DNA from: Clostridiales bacterium
GTDB taxonomy: Bacteria; Bacillota; Clostridia; Oscillospirales; Oscillospiraceae
Direction: 5' to 3'
DNA length: 41,120 nt
Assembly (NCBI GenBank): GCA_029265405.1
Contig: JAJUJI010000016.1
Location: 1-41,120 of the forward strand
The position numbers and the translations under genes were made by a program. Each line of letters opens with the position of its first letter. Positions within the stretch are counted from its first letter, which is position 1. This document shows, in pieces, positions 25,138 to 32,754 of this stretch. Below the pieces are notes generated by a model. It was given only the letters and a program-made list of their open reading frames with translations, was not told the origin of the DNA and searched no databases.

Positions 25138-26193
25138 TTATCTCCCGTGGCACTTTTTGTACTTTCTGCCGCTCCCGCAGGGGCAGCGCCCGTTGCGCTC
25201 GGGCCTGAACTCTCCCTTTTTAATCATTTCAAACAGCTCATTAGGGGTATGTCCGAAATTGGCCCAAAGCCTTACGCTGTTTTTAAGCTCCCGAATCCTC
25301 GCGGCATCCTCCATAAGCTCAAACTCCGAAAACAGCTCGCCGTGCTCGCAGTCCTCAAGCTCAGTTGACAGAGTAAGGTAAAGCGTGTCGGCAAACAGAT
25401 AGGCTTTGTCTTCGGCATCCTCCACTCCCCTCGACCTGAGGATGTCTTCAGCTTCAAGCCTGTATATTTCAAGCTCACGGAACACGTCCAGATACGCGCC
25501 TTCTCCAAGCTGAAGCATCTTCTCGTGCCTGGGCAGGTAAAGCGGCATGCCCTTCCGGGCTTGAATATAATCTTGCGCGCTCTCCGCCGGCAGAAGCGCG
25601 TTTAGAAGCATGCCGTCCTCAAGGCGGTAATAGCGCCCGTCGGCAAGCTCCCTCAAATATCCCTCTACCTCCTCCGCATCCGTTTTCCCGCCGCTTTCAA
25701 TATTGAATATGTCTACGAATTCCTTTACCGTCACGACGCCGTACAGCTTTACGCAGGCGGCGGCGTAAATGTCCAGCATATCCCTCTTTCTTTTATGCTC
25801 CGCAAAACCGAGCCTTTTCAGATCGCGCCACATATCCTTGAATTCCGAGGGTACGACGCAGTACATCAAATCTCCGACGGCAAAGGGCGTCATGAGTGAA
25901 AAGGCGGTCAGCGAAGAGTGGCGCGGCAGGAAAACGCTATCATCCTGCAGGAAGGTGGTTTCCGCCGCCCGCGCAAACAGCTCGAAATCCGCCGGCGTGA
26001 CGGCCATAAGCAGCATTTTAAAGACCTCCGGATCGGTCAGCCAGCCGTAAATGTCCTCTATGCCGGAACCCGCAAGCCGCTTCAGCGATTCCAATTCCGC
26101 CTCGCCCTTAAGGGCCAGATGCTCCCGCAGCCCGTAAACCGGCTGAGCGCAAACGGCGTTCTTTTTATTTATTTCTCTTAAATTCATGTCCAT
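25138..26193 (-). CDS. SEC-C motif protein of unknown function
   Basis: A 351-aa protein ending in the SEC-C zinc motif CPCGSGRKYKKCHG (C337, C339, C348, H349), as at the C-terminus of SecA, where it binds zinc and contacts SecB or ribosomes. Residues 1-330 are mostly helical and acidic, with no domain I recognise; two stretches (about 50-170 and 190-290) could be related helical repeats. It is a free SEC-C protein and not SecA: no ATPase motifs. The start at 26193 is uncertain (GGAGAG is 15 nt away); ATG 26187 is the alternative. It is coupled to the THEP1-like NTPase gene. Confidence 0.7.
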   Translation of the reverse strand: MDMNLREINKKNAVCAQPVYGLREHLALKGEAELESLKRLAGSGIEDIYGWLTDPEVFKMLLMAVTPADFELFARAAETTFLQDDSVFLPRHSSLTAFSLMTPFAVGDLMYCVVPSEFKDMWRDLKRLGFAEHKRKRDMLDIYAAACVKLYGVVTVKEFVDIFNIESGGKTDAEEVEGYLRELADGRYYRLEDGMLLNALLPAESAQDYIQARKGMPLYLPRHEKMLQLGEGAYLDVFRELEIYRLEAEDILRSRGVEDAEDKAYLFADTLYLTLSTELEDCEHGELFSEFELMEDAARIRELKNSVRLWANFGHTPNELFEMIKKGEFRPERNGRCPCGSGRKYKKCHGR

Positions 26194-26347
26194 GCGTTTA
26201 TTATAATTCTCTCCGGCTTAGATGGCAAGACGGATTTGGCGCGCAAAATTAGTTATTAAAAAAACGGGGGCTTATATTATTACTTTTTTCCCTTGTTTTC
26301 CATTGATAGGACGTATAAAATGGCTTAAAAATTCAAGAAAGGATTAA

Positions 26348-28156
26348 ATGCGGCAAAATATGGGACGTTACAGAAATTTCAAAATAGCTCTTTACTGCAC
26401 GGCTCAAAACATGGTTTCCATGAGCCGGGACGCTCTTAGGCGGCAGCTTGCATTCTTCAACCATTACTGCGGCTGCGACAAGGTGTATCTGGAGCCTTAC
26501 AGGGACGGGCTCATTATACCTGCCGACCAGCTCGACATGCTGGTCGGAGTCTTCCGCGAAAACGGCGTCGAAGTATCCGGCGCGCTTACCACGACCTGTC
26601 CGGATCTGAGCGAGGCGGACGCCGGCAAGCAGCGTCTGGGAGGCACCTACTGCTATACAAACGCGGCCATGCGCGAGCATCTGGTCAATACGGTGAAGTA
26701 TACCGCCCGGCGCTTCGACGAGTTCATAATCGACGACTGGTTTTTTACCAACTGCACCTGCGGCGAGTGCCGCTCAGCCAAGGGGGGCAGGAGCTGGGAG
26801 GAATTCCGCACAGAGCTCTGCGCCGAGGTGAGCCGGGAGCTTATCATAAAGCCCGCTAAGGAGGCAAACCCCAACTGCAGGGTCATCATAAAGTACCCGA
26901 ACTGGTCCGAGGCCTATCAGGAGTCCGGCTACAGCCCGGCAATCCAGCGCGGCATTTTTGACATGATATACACCGGCACAGAAACCCGGGACACAAGGCG
27001 CAGCGACCAGCATTTGCCCAAATACCTGAGCTACAGTCTAGTGCGGCTGATGGAAAACTACGCGCCGGGCCGCAACGGCGGCGGCTGGTTCGATCCCTAC
27101 GGCTGCAGTCCTATCGAGCTTTACCTGGAACAGGCCTACCTTACGGCCTTTGCGCGCGCAAGGGAGCTTTGCCTGTTTTGCTGGGGCTCTCTGTACAACA
27201 ACCGCGTGGTTACGCCTTTGGGGCTCCAGCTCGACCTTATAGATTCCATGCTGGACAAGGCCGGAAGCTGCGCCGGCGTTCCCTGCTATCTGCCCGACGG
27301 CGCGCAGGGCGAAGACCATCTTGAGGACTTTCTAGGCATGGCCGGCATACCCTTTGAACCGACCCCCGACTTCCCCTTGGAGCCGAAAACAAAAAGCGTT
27401 TTCCTTACGGTCCAGGCGCTGAAGGATCCCGATATTATCGGCAAGCTCAAGACCTATGTTGCAGCAGGCGGCAGGGCCGTCGTCACCTCCGGCTTTATAA
27501 TCGAGGCGCTGAAGGATAGGCGCGGCATAGAGGAGCTGACCTCAATAAGATACAGGGGCCGCCGCTTTTCGTCAAACGAGTTTATTGACGACGGCATGAT
27601 GCCTTCAGGATATTACATATCCCGCCATTTAATGAGCTTCCCGCTTCTGGAGCACCGCAACAATACCACCTGGACGCTTGCCAAGGCCGTCGTCGGCGAG
27701 GAAAACTACCCCATAGTCCTGCGGGACTGCTACGGCAAGGGCCAGATGATCACCCTGGTACTTCCCGACGAATACGGCTATATCTATGACCTTCCGCCTG
27801 AAATATTAAAGGTGATCCGCGCCCAGTTCGAGCTTCCATACTTTCTCGACGCGCCCGGCCAAATCTCCATGTTCATGTACGACAACGACGTGTTTTCCCT
27901 CTACGCCTACACCGGCGGTCTGACCTCCGGCAGAGCCAGTATAATCGCCGACGGACGGGCGGACGCGCTTGTCAGCCTCTCCGGCGGTTTCAGGCAGCCT
28001 CCCTCCGGCTATACGCGCGACGGAAAGACCATATTTAACCTTTTCATGCTCCAGCCCGGGGATATTCATTTTTATAAGCTTGAATGGAATGAAAACCGGG
28101 AAATCCCGAAACCCAAAAGGGAGATAATTTCCGCCCCCCACGAATTAAACGCGTGA
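26348..28156 (+). CDS. GH42-like TIM-barrel protein with C-terminal glutaminase/trimerisation-like domain
   Basis: A 602-aa protein probably acting on carbohydrate. Residues 8-320 look like a TIM barrel. The stretch DEFIIDDWFFTN is followed by C136-x-C138-x2-C141, a spacing like the zinc site of GH42 beta-galactosidases. Residues 340-520 resemble the Rossmann-like trimerisation domain of that family (VAAGGRAVVTSGFI), and a small beta domain follows. GH42 enzymes use two Glu; here the equivalent region shows Asp129/Asp130, so activity is uncertain. No signal peptide, so it is cytoplasmic. Ribosome binding site AAAGGA, spacing about 5. Alternatives are an unclassified glycosidase or a binding protein. 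Confidence 0.55.
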   Translation: MRQNMGRYRNFKIALYCTAQNMVSMSRDALRRQLAFFNHYCGCDKVYLEPYRDGLIIPADQLDMLVGVFRENGVEVSGALTTTCPDLSEADAGKQRLGGTYCYTNAAMREHLVNTVKYTARRFDEFIIDDWFFTNCTCGECRSAKGGRSWEEFRTELCAEVSRELIIKPAKEANPNCRVIIKYPNWSEAYQESGYSPAIQRGIFDMIYTGTETRDTRRSDQHLPKYLSYSLVRLMENYAPGRNGGGWFDPYGCSPIELYLEQAYLTAFARARELCLFCWGSLYNNRVVTPLGLQLDLIDSMLDKAGSCAGVPCYLPDGAQGEDHLEDFLGMAGIPFEPTPDFPLEPKTKSVFLTVQALKDPDIIGKLKTYVAAGGRAVVTSGFIIEALKDRRGIEELTSIRYRGRRFSSNEFIDDGMMPSGYYISRHLMSFPLLEHRNNTTWTLAKAVVGEENYPIVLRDCYGKGQMITLVLPDEYGYIYDLPPEILKVIRAQFELPYFLDAPGQISMFMYDNDVFSLYAYTGGLTSGRASIIADGRADALVSLSGGFRQPPSGYTRDGKTIFNLFMLQPGDIHFYKLEWNENREIPKPKREIISAPHELNA

Positions 28157-28181
28157 CATAGGGCTCCTTTCATGCTATGCT
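28153..28181 (+). promoter_or_regulatory. Possible promoter of the rubredoxin gene
   Basis: GTGACA (28153-28158), 17-bp spacer, TATGCT (28176-28181). It overlaps the stop codon of the preceding gene. Moderate match. Confidence 0.45.
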
Positions 28182-28212
28182 TGCATTATCAACCTGTTCG
28201 GGAGGGAAAACA

Positions 28213-28374
28213 ATGAAATACGAATGCACGGCCTGCGGCTACATCTATGACCCGGCTTACGGCGATTCCGACGGGGGCATACCCCCTGGAACCGCTTTTG
28301 AAGACCTGCCGGAGGATTGGGTCTGCCCCGTTTGCGGAGCCTCGAAATCTCAGTTTGCGCCTTATAAGGGCTGA
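28213..28374 (+). CDS. Rubredoxin
   Basis: A 53-aa one-electron carrier with a single Fe(Cys)4 site: C5-x2-C8 (ECTACGY) and C38-x2-C41 (VCPVCGA), plus the conserved YDPAYGD and [18 protein letters not shown] segments. Full family length (52-54 aa). Start ATG 28213 with GGAGGG about 6 nt upstream. In anaerobes it supplies electrons for oxygen and superoxide removal or other redox steps; no partner enzyme is next to it. Ended by the strong hairpin at 28398-28436. Confidence 0.97.
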   Translation: MKYECTACGYIYDPAYGDSDGGIPPGTAFEDLPEDWVCPVCGASKSQFAPYKG

Positions 28375-28397
28375 GAGCCGGCAGCCTTAATTCAAAC

Positions 28398-28436
28398 GCG
28401 CAAGGGGAACGCCATATCGCCGCGTTTCCCTTGCGC
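28398..28436. terminator. Terminator hairpin between rubredoxin and cysteine desulfurase genes
   Basis: A 15-bp stem (28398-28412 with 28422-28436, one G-U pair), then ATGCTTTTA. It lies between convergent genes and can serve both. Confidence 0.75.
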
Positions 28437-28461
28437 ATGCTTTTACCCGATATTTCATGAT

Positions 28462-29589
28462 TTAGCCTCTTTCATGCCTGTATTTCCTCAAGAGCTCGAT
28501 CATGGCGTCAAGCTCGTCCTCGGTGTTTTCCGCGCTCAAACCCACCCTGAGCGTGCTGTCGGCGGCCTCGGCGGAGAGGCCGAAGCTCATAAGCATCGAG
28601 GGGCCGCGGGCGTGGTTCGATTTGCAGGCGGCCGAGGTTGAAACGCATATGCCGTTGTCGCTTAAAAATGAGGCGGCCTGCGCGTTTTTAAGGCCCGGCA
28701 GATAGAAGCTTACGATGTGGGGCGCGCCTTCGGCAGGCGAATTTATGACGGCGTCGAAAAAGGTTTCTTTCAGGCGTTCTATTGCATAGGCCTTCAGCTC
28801 GCGCATGCGGCGAGCGTCGGCGTCCAGCCTTTCCATTGTTATCCGCACCGCCTCGGCAAAGCCGGCAATCAGCGGCATGGCCTCGGTGCCGGAGCGCAGC
28901 CCCTTTTCCTGCCCCCCGCCGTATACGCGGCGGCTTATCTGAGTTCCCTTTTTCACATACAGAGCGCCTATCCCCTTCGGACCGTGTATTTTATGGCCGC
29001 TGACGCATATCAGATCTGCCCCCAGGCTTTCAGCGGTAAAGCGCAGCTTGCCGAAGCCCTGCACCGCGTCGCAATGCAGCGCCGCCCCTGGAGCCTGCCG
29101 CTTTACAAGCTCGGCTATCTCCGCGACGGGCAATATGGTTCCCGTCTCGTTGTTAACCAGCATGACGGAAACAAGGATGGTATCCGGTTTTATCAGCTCA
29201 CACGCTTTATCCGTATCAAGAGCTCCGTTTGCTATTGGTATATACTTTACCTGCCGGCCGGAGCGGCGCAAATGGCTGAGCGGCTTATGGACGGCCGGAT
29301 GCTCCACGGTTGTGGTAACCGCCGATCCGTCCTTCCCTTCGCATACGCCCAGTACCGCAATATTGTCGGCCTCCGTTCCGCCTGAGGTGAAATATATCTC
29401 ATCGGGCTCGGCTCCCAAAGCGGCAGCCACGGTTTGGCGGGAACGCTCCAAAATTTCTTTGGCGCGGCGCCCTTCAACGTGCAGCGAGGAAGGGTTGCCG
29501 AAATAAACCGTCATCATCGATGCGACGGCCTCCGTTACCTCCGGATAAGGCCGGGTTGTCGCGCAGTTGTCAAGATATATGGTTTTCAT
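28462..29589 (-). CDS. Cysteine desulfurase (NifS/IscS family)
   Basis: A 375-aa PLP enzyme that takes sulfur from cysteine for Fe-S clusters or thio-modified RNA. N-terminal YLDNCATT (5-12), PLP-contact TEADN (72-76), His97 (VEHPAV), SGHKIHGPKG with the PLP lysine Lys200, and the sulfur-carrying Cys322 in STSAACKSN. The long active-site loop and length fit class I (IscS/NifS), not SufS. Start ATG 29589 with GAGGGA about 9 nt upstream. No iscU or thiI is beside it, so the acceptor is unknown. A palindrome in its promoter suggests direct regulation. Confidence 0.93.
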   Translation of the reverse strand: MKTIYLDNCATTRPYPEVTEAVASMMTVYFGNPSSLHVEGRRAKEILERSRQTVAAALGAEPDEIYFTSGGTEADNIAVLGVCEGKDGSAVTTTVEHPAVHKPLSHLRRSGRQVKYIPIANGALDTDKACELIKPDTILVSVMLVNNETGTILPVAEIAELVKRQAPGAALHCDAVQGFGKLRFTAESLGADLICVSGHKIHGPKGIGALYVKKGTQISRRVYGGGQEKGLRSGTEAMPLIAGFAEAVRITMERLDADARRMRELKAYAIERLKETFFDAVINSPAEGAPHIVSFYLPGLKNAQAASFLSDNGICVSTSAACKSNHARGPSMLMSFGLSAEAADSTLRVGLSAENTEDELDAMIELLRKYRHERG

Positions 29590-29643
29590 AGCGCTTATCC
29601 CTCGCTTTCATAAAGCCCGCCATTTTCATTGCTTAAGCAGGTT

Positions 29644-29670
29644 ATTATATTATGGCATTTCTAATGCCAT
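29644..29670 (-). promoter_or_regulatory. -10 element and palindromic operator of the cysteine desulfurase gene
   Basis: Minus strand: -10 TATAAT (29649-29644). Just upstream, filling the spacer, is a 7-bp inverted repeat ATGGCAT-n5-ATGCCAT (29652-29670). The -35 is weak (TTAATG-like), as often seen for regulated promoters. Confidence 0.5.
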
Positions 29671-29685
29671 TAAAAATAAACTGAC

Positions 29686-29705
29686 GGCCCCTGTCAAGCG
29701 GGGCC
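29686..29705 (-). terminator. Terminator of the formate/nitrite channel gene
   Basis: Stem GGCCCC (29686-29691) with GGGGCC (29700-29705). On the minus strand it is followed by GTCAGTTTATTTTTAA. It lies about 50 bp past the stop codon. Confidence 0.55.
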
Positions 29706-29754
29706 ATCAATTTATACACTACGGAAATTAATCAAGCCTAGCGTACCGGGAAAA

Positions 29755-30570
29755 TTATTTTGTTACAAGCTGCTTCTTCGGCTGGCGCAGATAAACAAAC
29801 CAGTAAGGAACGCCGACCAGCAGAGAGCCTCCAACAATGTTTCCGAGAGTTACGGGTATAAGGTTATGTATGAAGAAATTTCCCCAGGTTAGGCCGGCAG
29901 CGTCAATGCCGTATTCGGCGGCCGCAAATATGCCGGCGGGCACATAGTACATGTTTGCTACGCTGTGCTCGAAGCCGCAAAGCACGAACAGCATTATCGG
30001 CATATACAAGCCCCAAAATTTTCCTACAACATCTTTAGCGGCAAAAGAAATCCATACCGCAATGCAAACAAGGAAGTTGCATGATATACCCCTGACAAAA
30101 GCATCCCCAAAGCCCAGGCTGGACTTTGCCGCAGCTATTTTAACTATAGACGCAGCCAGCCCTCCATCCGCTCCTCCGAACAGGTCGGGCGTATGTCCGT
30201 ATACTACAAGCAAAGCTACGGCTATGGCGCCGATAAAATTCCCAATATAGACGACGACCCAGTTGTAGAGCATCCCGCCCAATGTGGCTTCCCTGGACAG
30301 GACAGGAATTATTATGAGGGTATTGCCGGTAAAAAGCTCGCTGCCTGCAATAAGCACCATCGTAAGTCCCACTGGGAAGATGCAAGCCCCAAGAAATTTG
30401 CCTACGGATGCGGAGGATACGCTGACTGCGGCGGTGGTTGCTCCTATGCCGGCCAACGCAATAAAAGCGCCCGCCAGTATGCCCAGAACGAGCAGCTTCA
30501 GAGCGCCGTTTTGTGTTTTGGCTTTGCCGATAGCAAGATAGTTTTTCGCTATCTCAGCGGGAGAATTCAT
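29755..30570 (-). CDS. Formate/nitrite transporter (FocA/NirC family)
   Basis: A 271-aa pentameric channel for small monovalent anions (formate, nitrite, hydrosulfide). Six membrane helices. The family signatures are visible: ELFTGNTL in the second half-helix region, the NFLVCIAVW block, and GFEHSVANMYY carrying the central-pore histidine. Start ATG 30570 (AGGGG about 11 nt upstream) is chosen over 30612, which adds a non-typical basic extension with no ribosome binding site. In a fermenting anaerobe formate export is the likeliest role, but the substrate cannot be told from this. Strong promoter at 30609-30637. Confidence 0.93.
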   Translation of the reverse strand: MNSPAEIAKNYLAIGKAKTQNGALKLLVLGILAGAFIALAGIGATTAAVSVSSASVGKFLGACIFPVGLTMVLIAGSELFTGNTLIIIPVLSREATLGGMLYNWVVVYIGNFIGAIAVALLVVYGHTPDLFGGADGGLAASIVKIAAAKSSLGFGDAFVRGISCNFLVCIAVWISFAAKDVVGKFWGLYMPIMLFVLCGFEHSVANMYYVPAGIFAAAEYGIDAAGLTWGNFFIHNLIPVTLGNIVGGSLLVGVPYWFVYLRQPKKQLVTK

Positions 30571-30608
30571 TAATTTACAACCCCTTTTATTAATTTGTGC
30601 CAATAACA

Positions 30609-30637
30609 ACAATAAAATAGCTCAACCGCTTTGTCAA
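30609..30637 (-). promoter_or_regulatory. Sigma-A promoter of the formate/nitrite channel gene
   Basis: Minus strand: -35 TTGACA (30637-30632), 17-bp spacer, -10 TATTGT (30614-30609). Confidence 0.7.
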
Positions 30638-30639
30638 GG

Positions 30640-30675
30640 ACAATTATTGTTTTGGCTGCCAATTTCGTATATAAT
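30640..30675 (+). promoter_or_regulatory. MFS gene promoter and shared palindrome
   Basis: -35 TTGTTT (30647-30652), 17-bp spacer, -10 TATAAT (30670-30675). The palindrome ACAAT-t-ATTGT (30640-30650) overlaps this -35 and lies 2 bp from the -35 of the divergent channel gene, so one regulator could control both. Confidence 0.55.
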
Positions 30676-30766
30676 CAATTATATGCCGTGCTATATATTT
30701 ATAACGCATATGGCAGAATGACCAAACCGCATGTCGAGGCGTGCGCAAAAAAGGAGTGTCATAATT

Positions 30767-31960
30767 TTGTCAAGCCAAAAGAACAACGGCGCCTTAAAAT
30801 GGACTATACTGATCATCGCTTTGACACAGATGCCGACCCTTGCCCTCTCCCCCGCCACCGAGCAGATCCGCTCCTTTTTCAACCGCGAGCTGGCCGAGGT
30901 GCAGACTGCGATGTCCATGACAAACTTTGTTTCCGTAGCGGTATCTGTAATCATTGCGCTGCTGGTAAACAGAGCCGTAATTACAAAAAAGCTTTCCGTA
31001 GTCCTCGGCCAGATTTTCCTCGGCCTAAGCTCGATTATCGCCCTGTTGTTCCATAGCCGCTTCTGGTCCGTTTATGTTTTAAGCCTTACGATCGGTATGG
31101 CCACCGGCTGTTTTGTCACCAGCACCTTCGGTCTGCTTTTCGACAATTTTGACAGCGACGAAAGGCAGAGACTAGCCGGCTATCAGACCTCGTTTATAAA
31201 TTTAGGCGGCATAATGATGTCGCTTATCGGCGGTTTGCTCGCCTCTTTCTTTTGGTACGGGGGCTATCTTATTTTTTTTGTGGATCTTATCGTTGCGGCG
31301 CTCTGCATATTTTCCATACCGTCCTACAAGACCCCGAAACCCCTAAAAAACGGCGCTCCGGCTTCAGCTACGCGCGCAAGGATCAATCCCCGCGTGTACT
31401 ACTACACTGTTTGCATATTCTTTTTTATGATGCTCTACAGCGCCTGCGGCATGAACATTTCTACGCATATTAAAAACGGCTTTGCGAACTATTCCTCAGT
31501 CGCGGGTTTGTGCAACGCCGTCCAAATGGCCGGCGGCGCCTTTGCCGGAATCTTTTTCGGCAAAATATCCGCCAGGCTTAAGGATATGATACTATTCCTT
31601 GCCTGCCTGCTGCTTTTTGCGGGCTATACCCTGCTGAGCTTTTTCCAAAGCAGCCTTGCGCCCATACTCATATCGGTGTTTCTTGCAGGCACCTCATTGA
31701 GCCTCTTTATGCCGCGGGTAACCTTCTGCGTCTCCACCTATTCAGACCCGACCAACTCCGCTCTTACTACCCTGTTTATTTCAAGCATCGCGCCGAGCAT
31801 GGGCGGCTTTTTCAGCCCCATTATAATAACTAACCTTACCGAAGCGCTGTCCTCCGGCTCCACGGTCTTCCGCTACCGTTTCCTCGCTTTGGCCGCCCTG
31901 GCTCTGGGAATAGCCGTCGCTCTTGCCACCCTTTCGAGAAGGCGGACTGAAAAAGCCTGA
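30767..31960 (+). CDS. Major facilitator superfamily transporter
   Basis: A 397-aa secondary transporter with 12 predicted membrane helices and a central cytoplasmic loop (about 175-200, basic). The sequence MNISTHIKN after helix 7 and the general layout fit MFS drug or organic-anion carriers; the substrate is not recognisable. Start: TTG 30767 with GGAG 10 nt upstream is preferred; ATG 30731 has no ribosome binding site and would add a basic 12-aa head. It is divergent from the formate/nitrite channel and shares a palindrome with it, so related substrates are possible. Ended by a textbook terminator. Confidence 0.85.
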   Translation: MSSQKNNGALKWTILIIALTQMPTLALSPATEQIRSFFNRELAEVQTAMSMTNFVSVAVSVIIALLVNRAVITKKLSVVLGQIFLGLSSIIALLFHSRFWSVYVLSLTIGMATGCFVTSTFGLLFDNFDSDERQRLAGYQTSFINLGGIMMSLIGGLLASFFWYGGYLIFFVDLIVAALCIFSIPSYKTPKPLKNGAPASATRARINPRVYYYTVCIFFFMMLYSACGMNISTHIKNGFANYSSVAGLCNAVQMAGGAFAGIFFGKISARLKDMILFLACLLLFAGYTLLSFFQSSLAPILISVFLAGTSLSLFMPRVTFCVSTYSDPTNSALTTLFISSIAPSMGGFFSPIIITNLTEALSSGSTVFRYRFLALAALALGIAVALATLSRRRTEKA

Positions 31961-31999
31961 GGATGCCTGATTTTTACCGTTGCCCCGTCAAATATAGAG

Positions 32000-32032
32000 A
32001 GCCGTCCCCCGAAAAAAAGGGACGGCTTTTTT
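32000..32032 (+). terminator. Terminator of the MFS gene
   Basis: AGCCGTCCC (32000-32008) pairs with GGGACGGCT (32019-32027), a perfect 9-bp stem, then a run of T to 32032. Confidence 0.9.
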
Positions 32033-32087
32033 ATTGGCTTATCGGCGTTTGAAAATCGATTATTGGCTTCATCGCGTTTTAAGCCGC

Positions 32088-32552
32088 TCATCCCATAGCC
32101 GCGACTCCCAGCCTCACGCCGTAGCTGAGTACGGTAAGCGCGGCGCCCGCTAAGAGAACTCCAATAAAAATCGCGGGGACGGCCCGCTTGAGCCTTAGAT
32201 CCAAAAGCGCCGCAATAAGCGCTCCGGTCCAGGCCCCCGTCCCGGGCAAAGGTACGGCTACGAAAAGGGCAAGCCCCAGCAGCTCGTATTTATGTATGGT
32301 TCCCGCTTTTTTCAGGGCGCGGCTTTCCAGGCGCGCGACCTTCTTATCGAGCTTGGGCCACCACTTCCGTATAAGCGCAAATATCTTGCGTATGAACAGT
32401 ATTATAAACGGCACGGGGACCATATTCCCAATTACCGCCGCAACATATACCTCAAGCGGAGGCAGGCCGTGAGCGCAGCCGACGGGTATCGCGCCTCTGA
32501 GCTCGAAAACCGGAACCATCGCCAATAAGAACACCCAAATTATAACCTTCAT
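32088..32552 (-). CDS. Small multi-drug export family membrane protein (COG2426-like)
   Basis: A 154-aa membrane protein with about four hydrophobic segments. Motifs ELRGAIPVG near residue 17-25 and PLPGTGAWTGALIA near 103-116 are those of the Sm_multidrug_ex family (PF06695), distantly like DedA/SNARE-associated proteins. Function is not established despite the name. Start ATG 32552 (GGAG 6 nt upstream) is preferred to the longer frame from 32633, which has no ribosome binding site. Single gene, convergent with the MFS gene. Confidence 0.8.
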   Translation of the reverse strand: MKVIIWVFLLAMVPVFELRGAIPVGCAHGLPPLEVYVAAVIGNMVPVPFIILFIRKIFALIRKWWPKLDKKVARLESRALKKAGTIHKYELLGLALFVAVPLPGTGAWTGALIAALLDLRLKRAVPAIFIGVLLAGAALTVLSYGVRLGVAAMG

Positions 32553-32664
32553 CATCCGCTCCAAAGCCCGGGGCTTATCCTGTTTTCCCCCGCCCCAATG
32601 AATAATAGCATTTAAATACATATGCCGCAACACATATTATATTTAATACAGTTTTAATTTTTTA

Positions 32665-32693
32665 TTGCTAAGCCAATCGGCATATTGTATAAT
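32665..32693 (+). promoter_or_regulatory. Sigma-A promoter of the UroD-like methyltransferase gene
   Basis: -35 TTGCTA (32665-32670), 17-bp spacer, -10 TATAAT (32688-32693). Confidence 0.7.
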
Positions 32694-32754
32694 ATGTTTT
32701 AGATAAAATGTTCCGTTTATTCATAATTTATTTTTGAAAGGGATGTACGCGATT

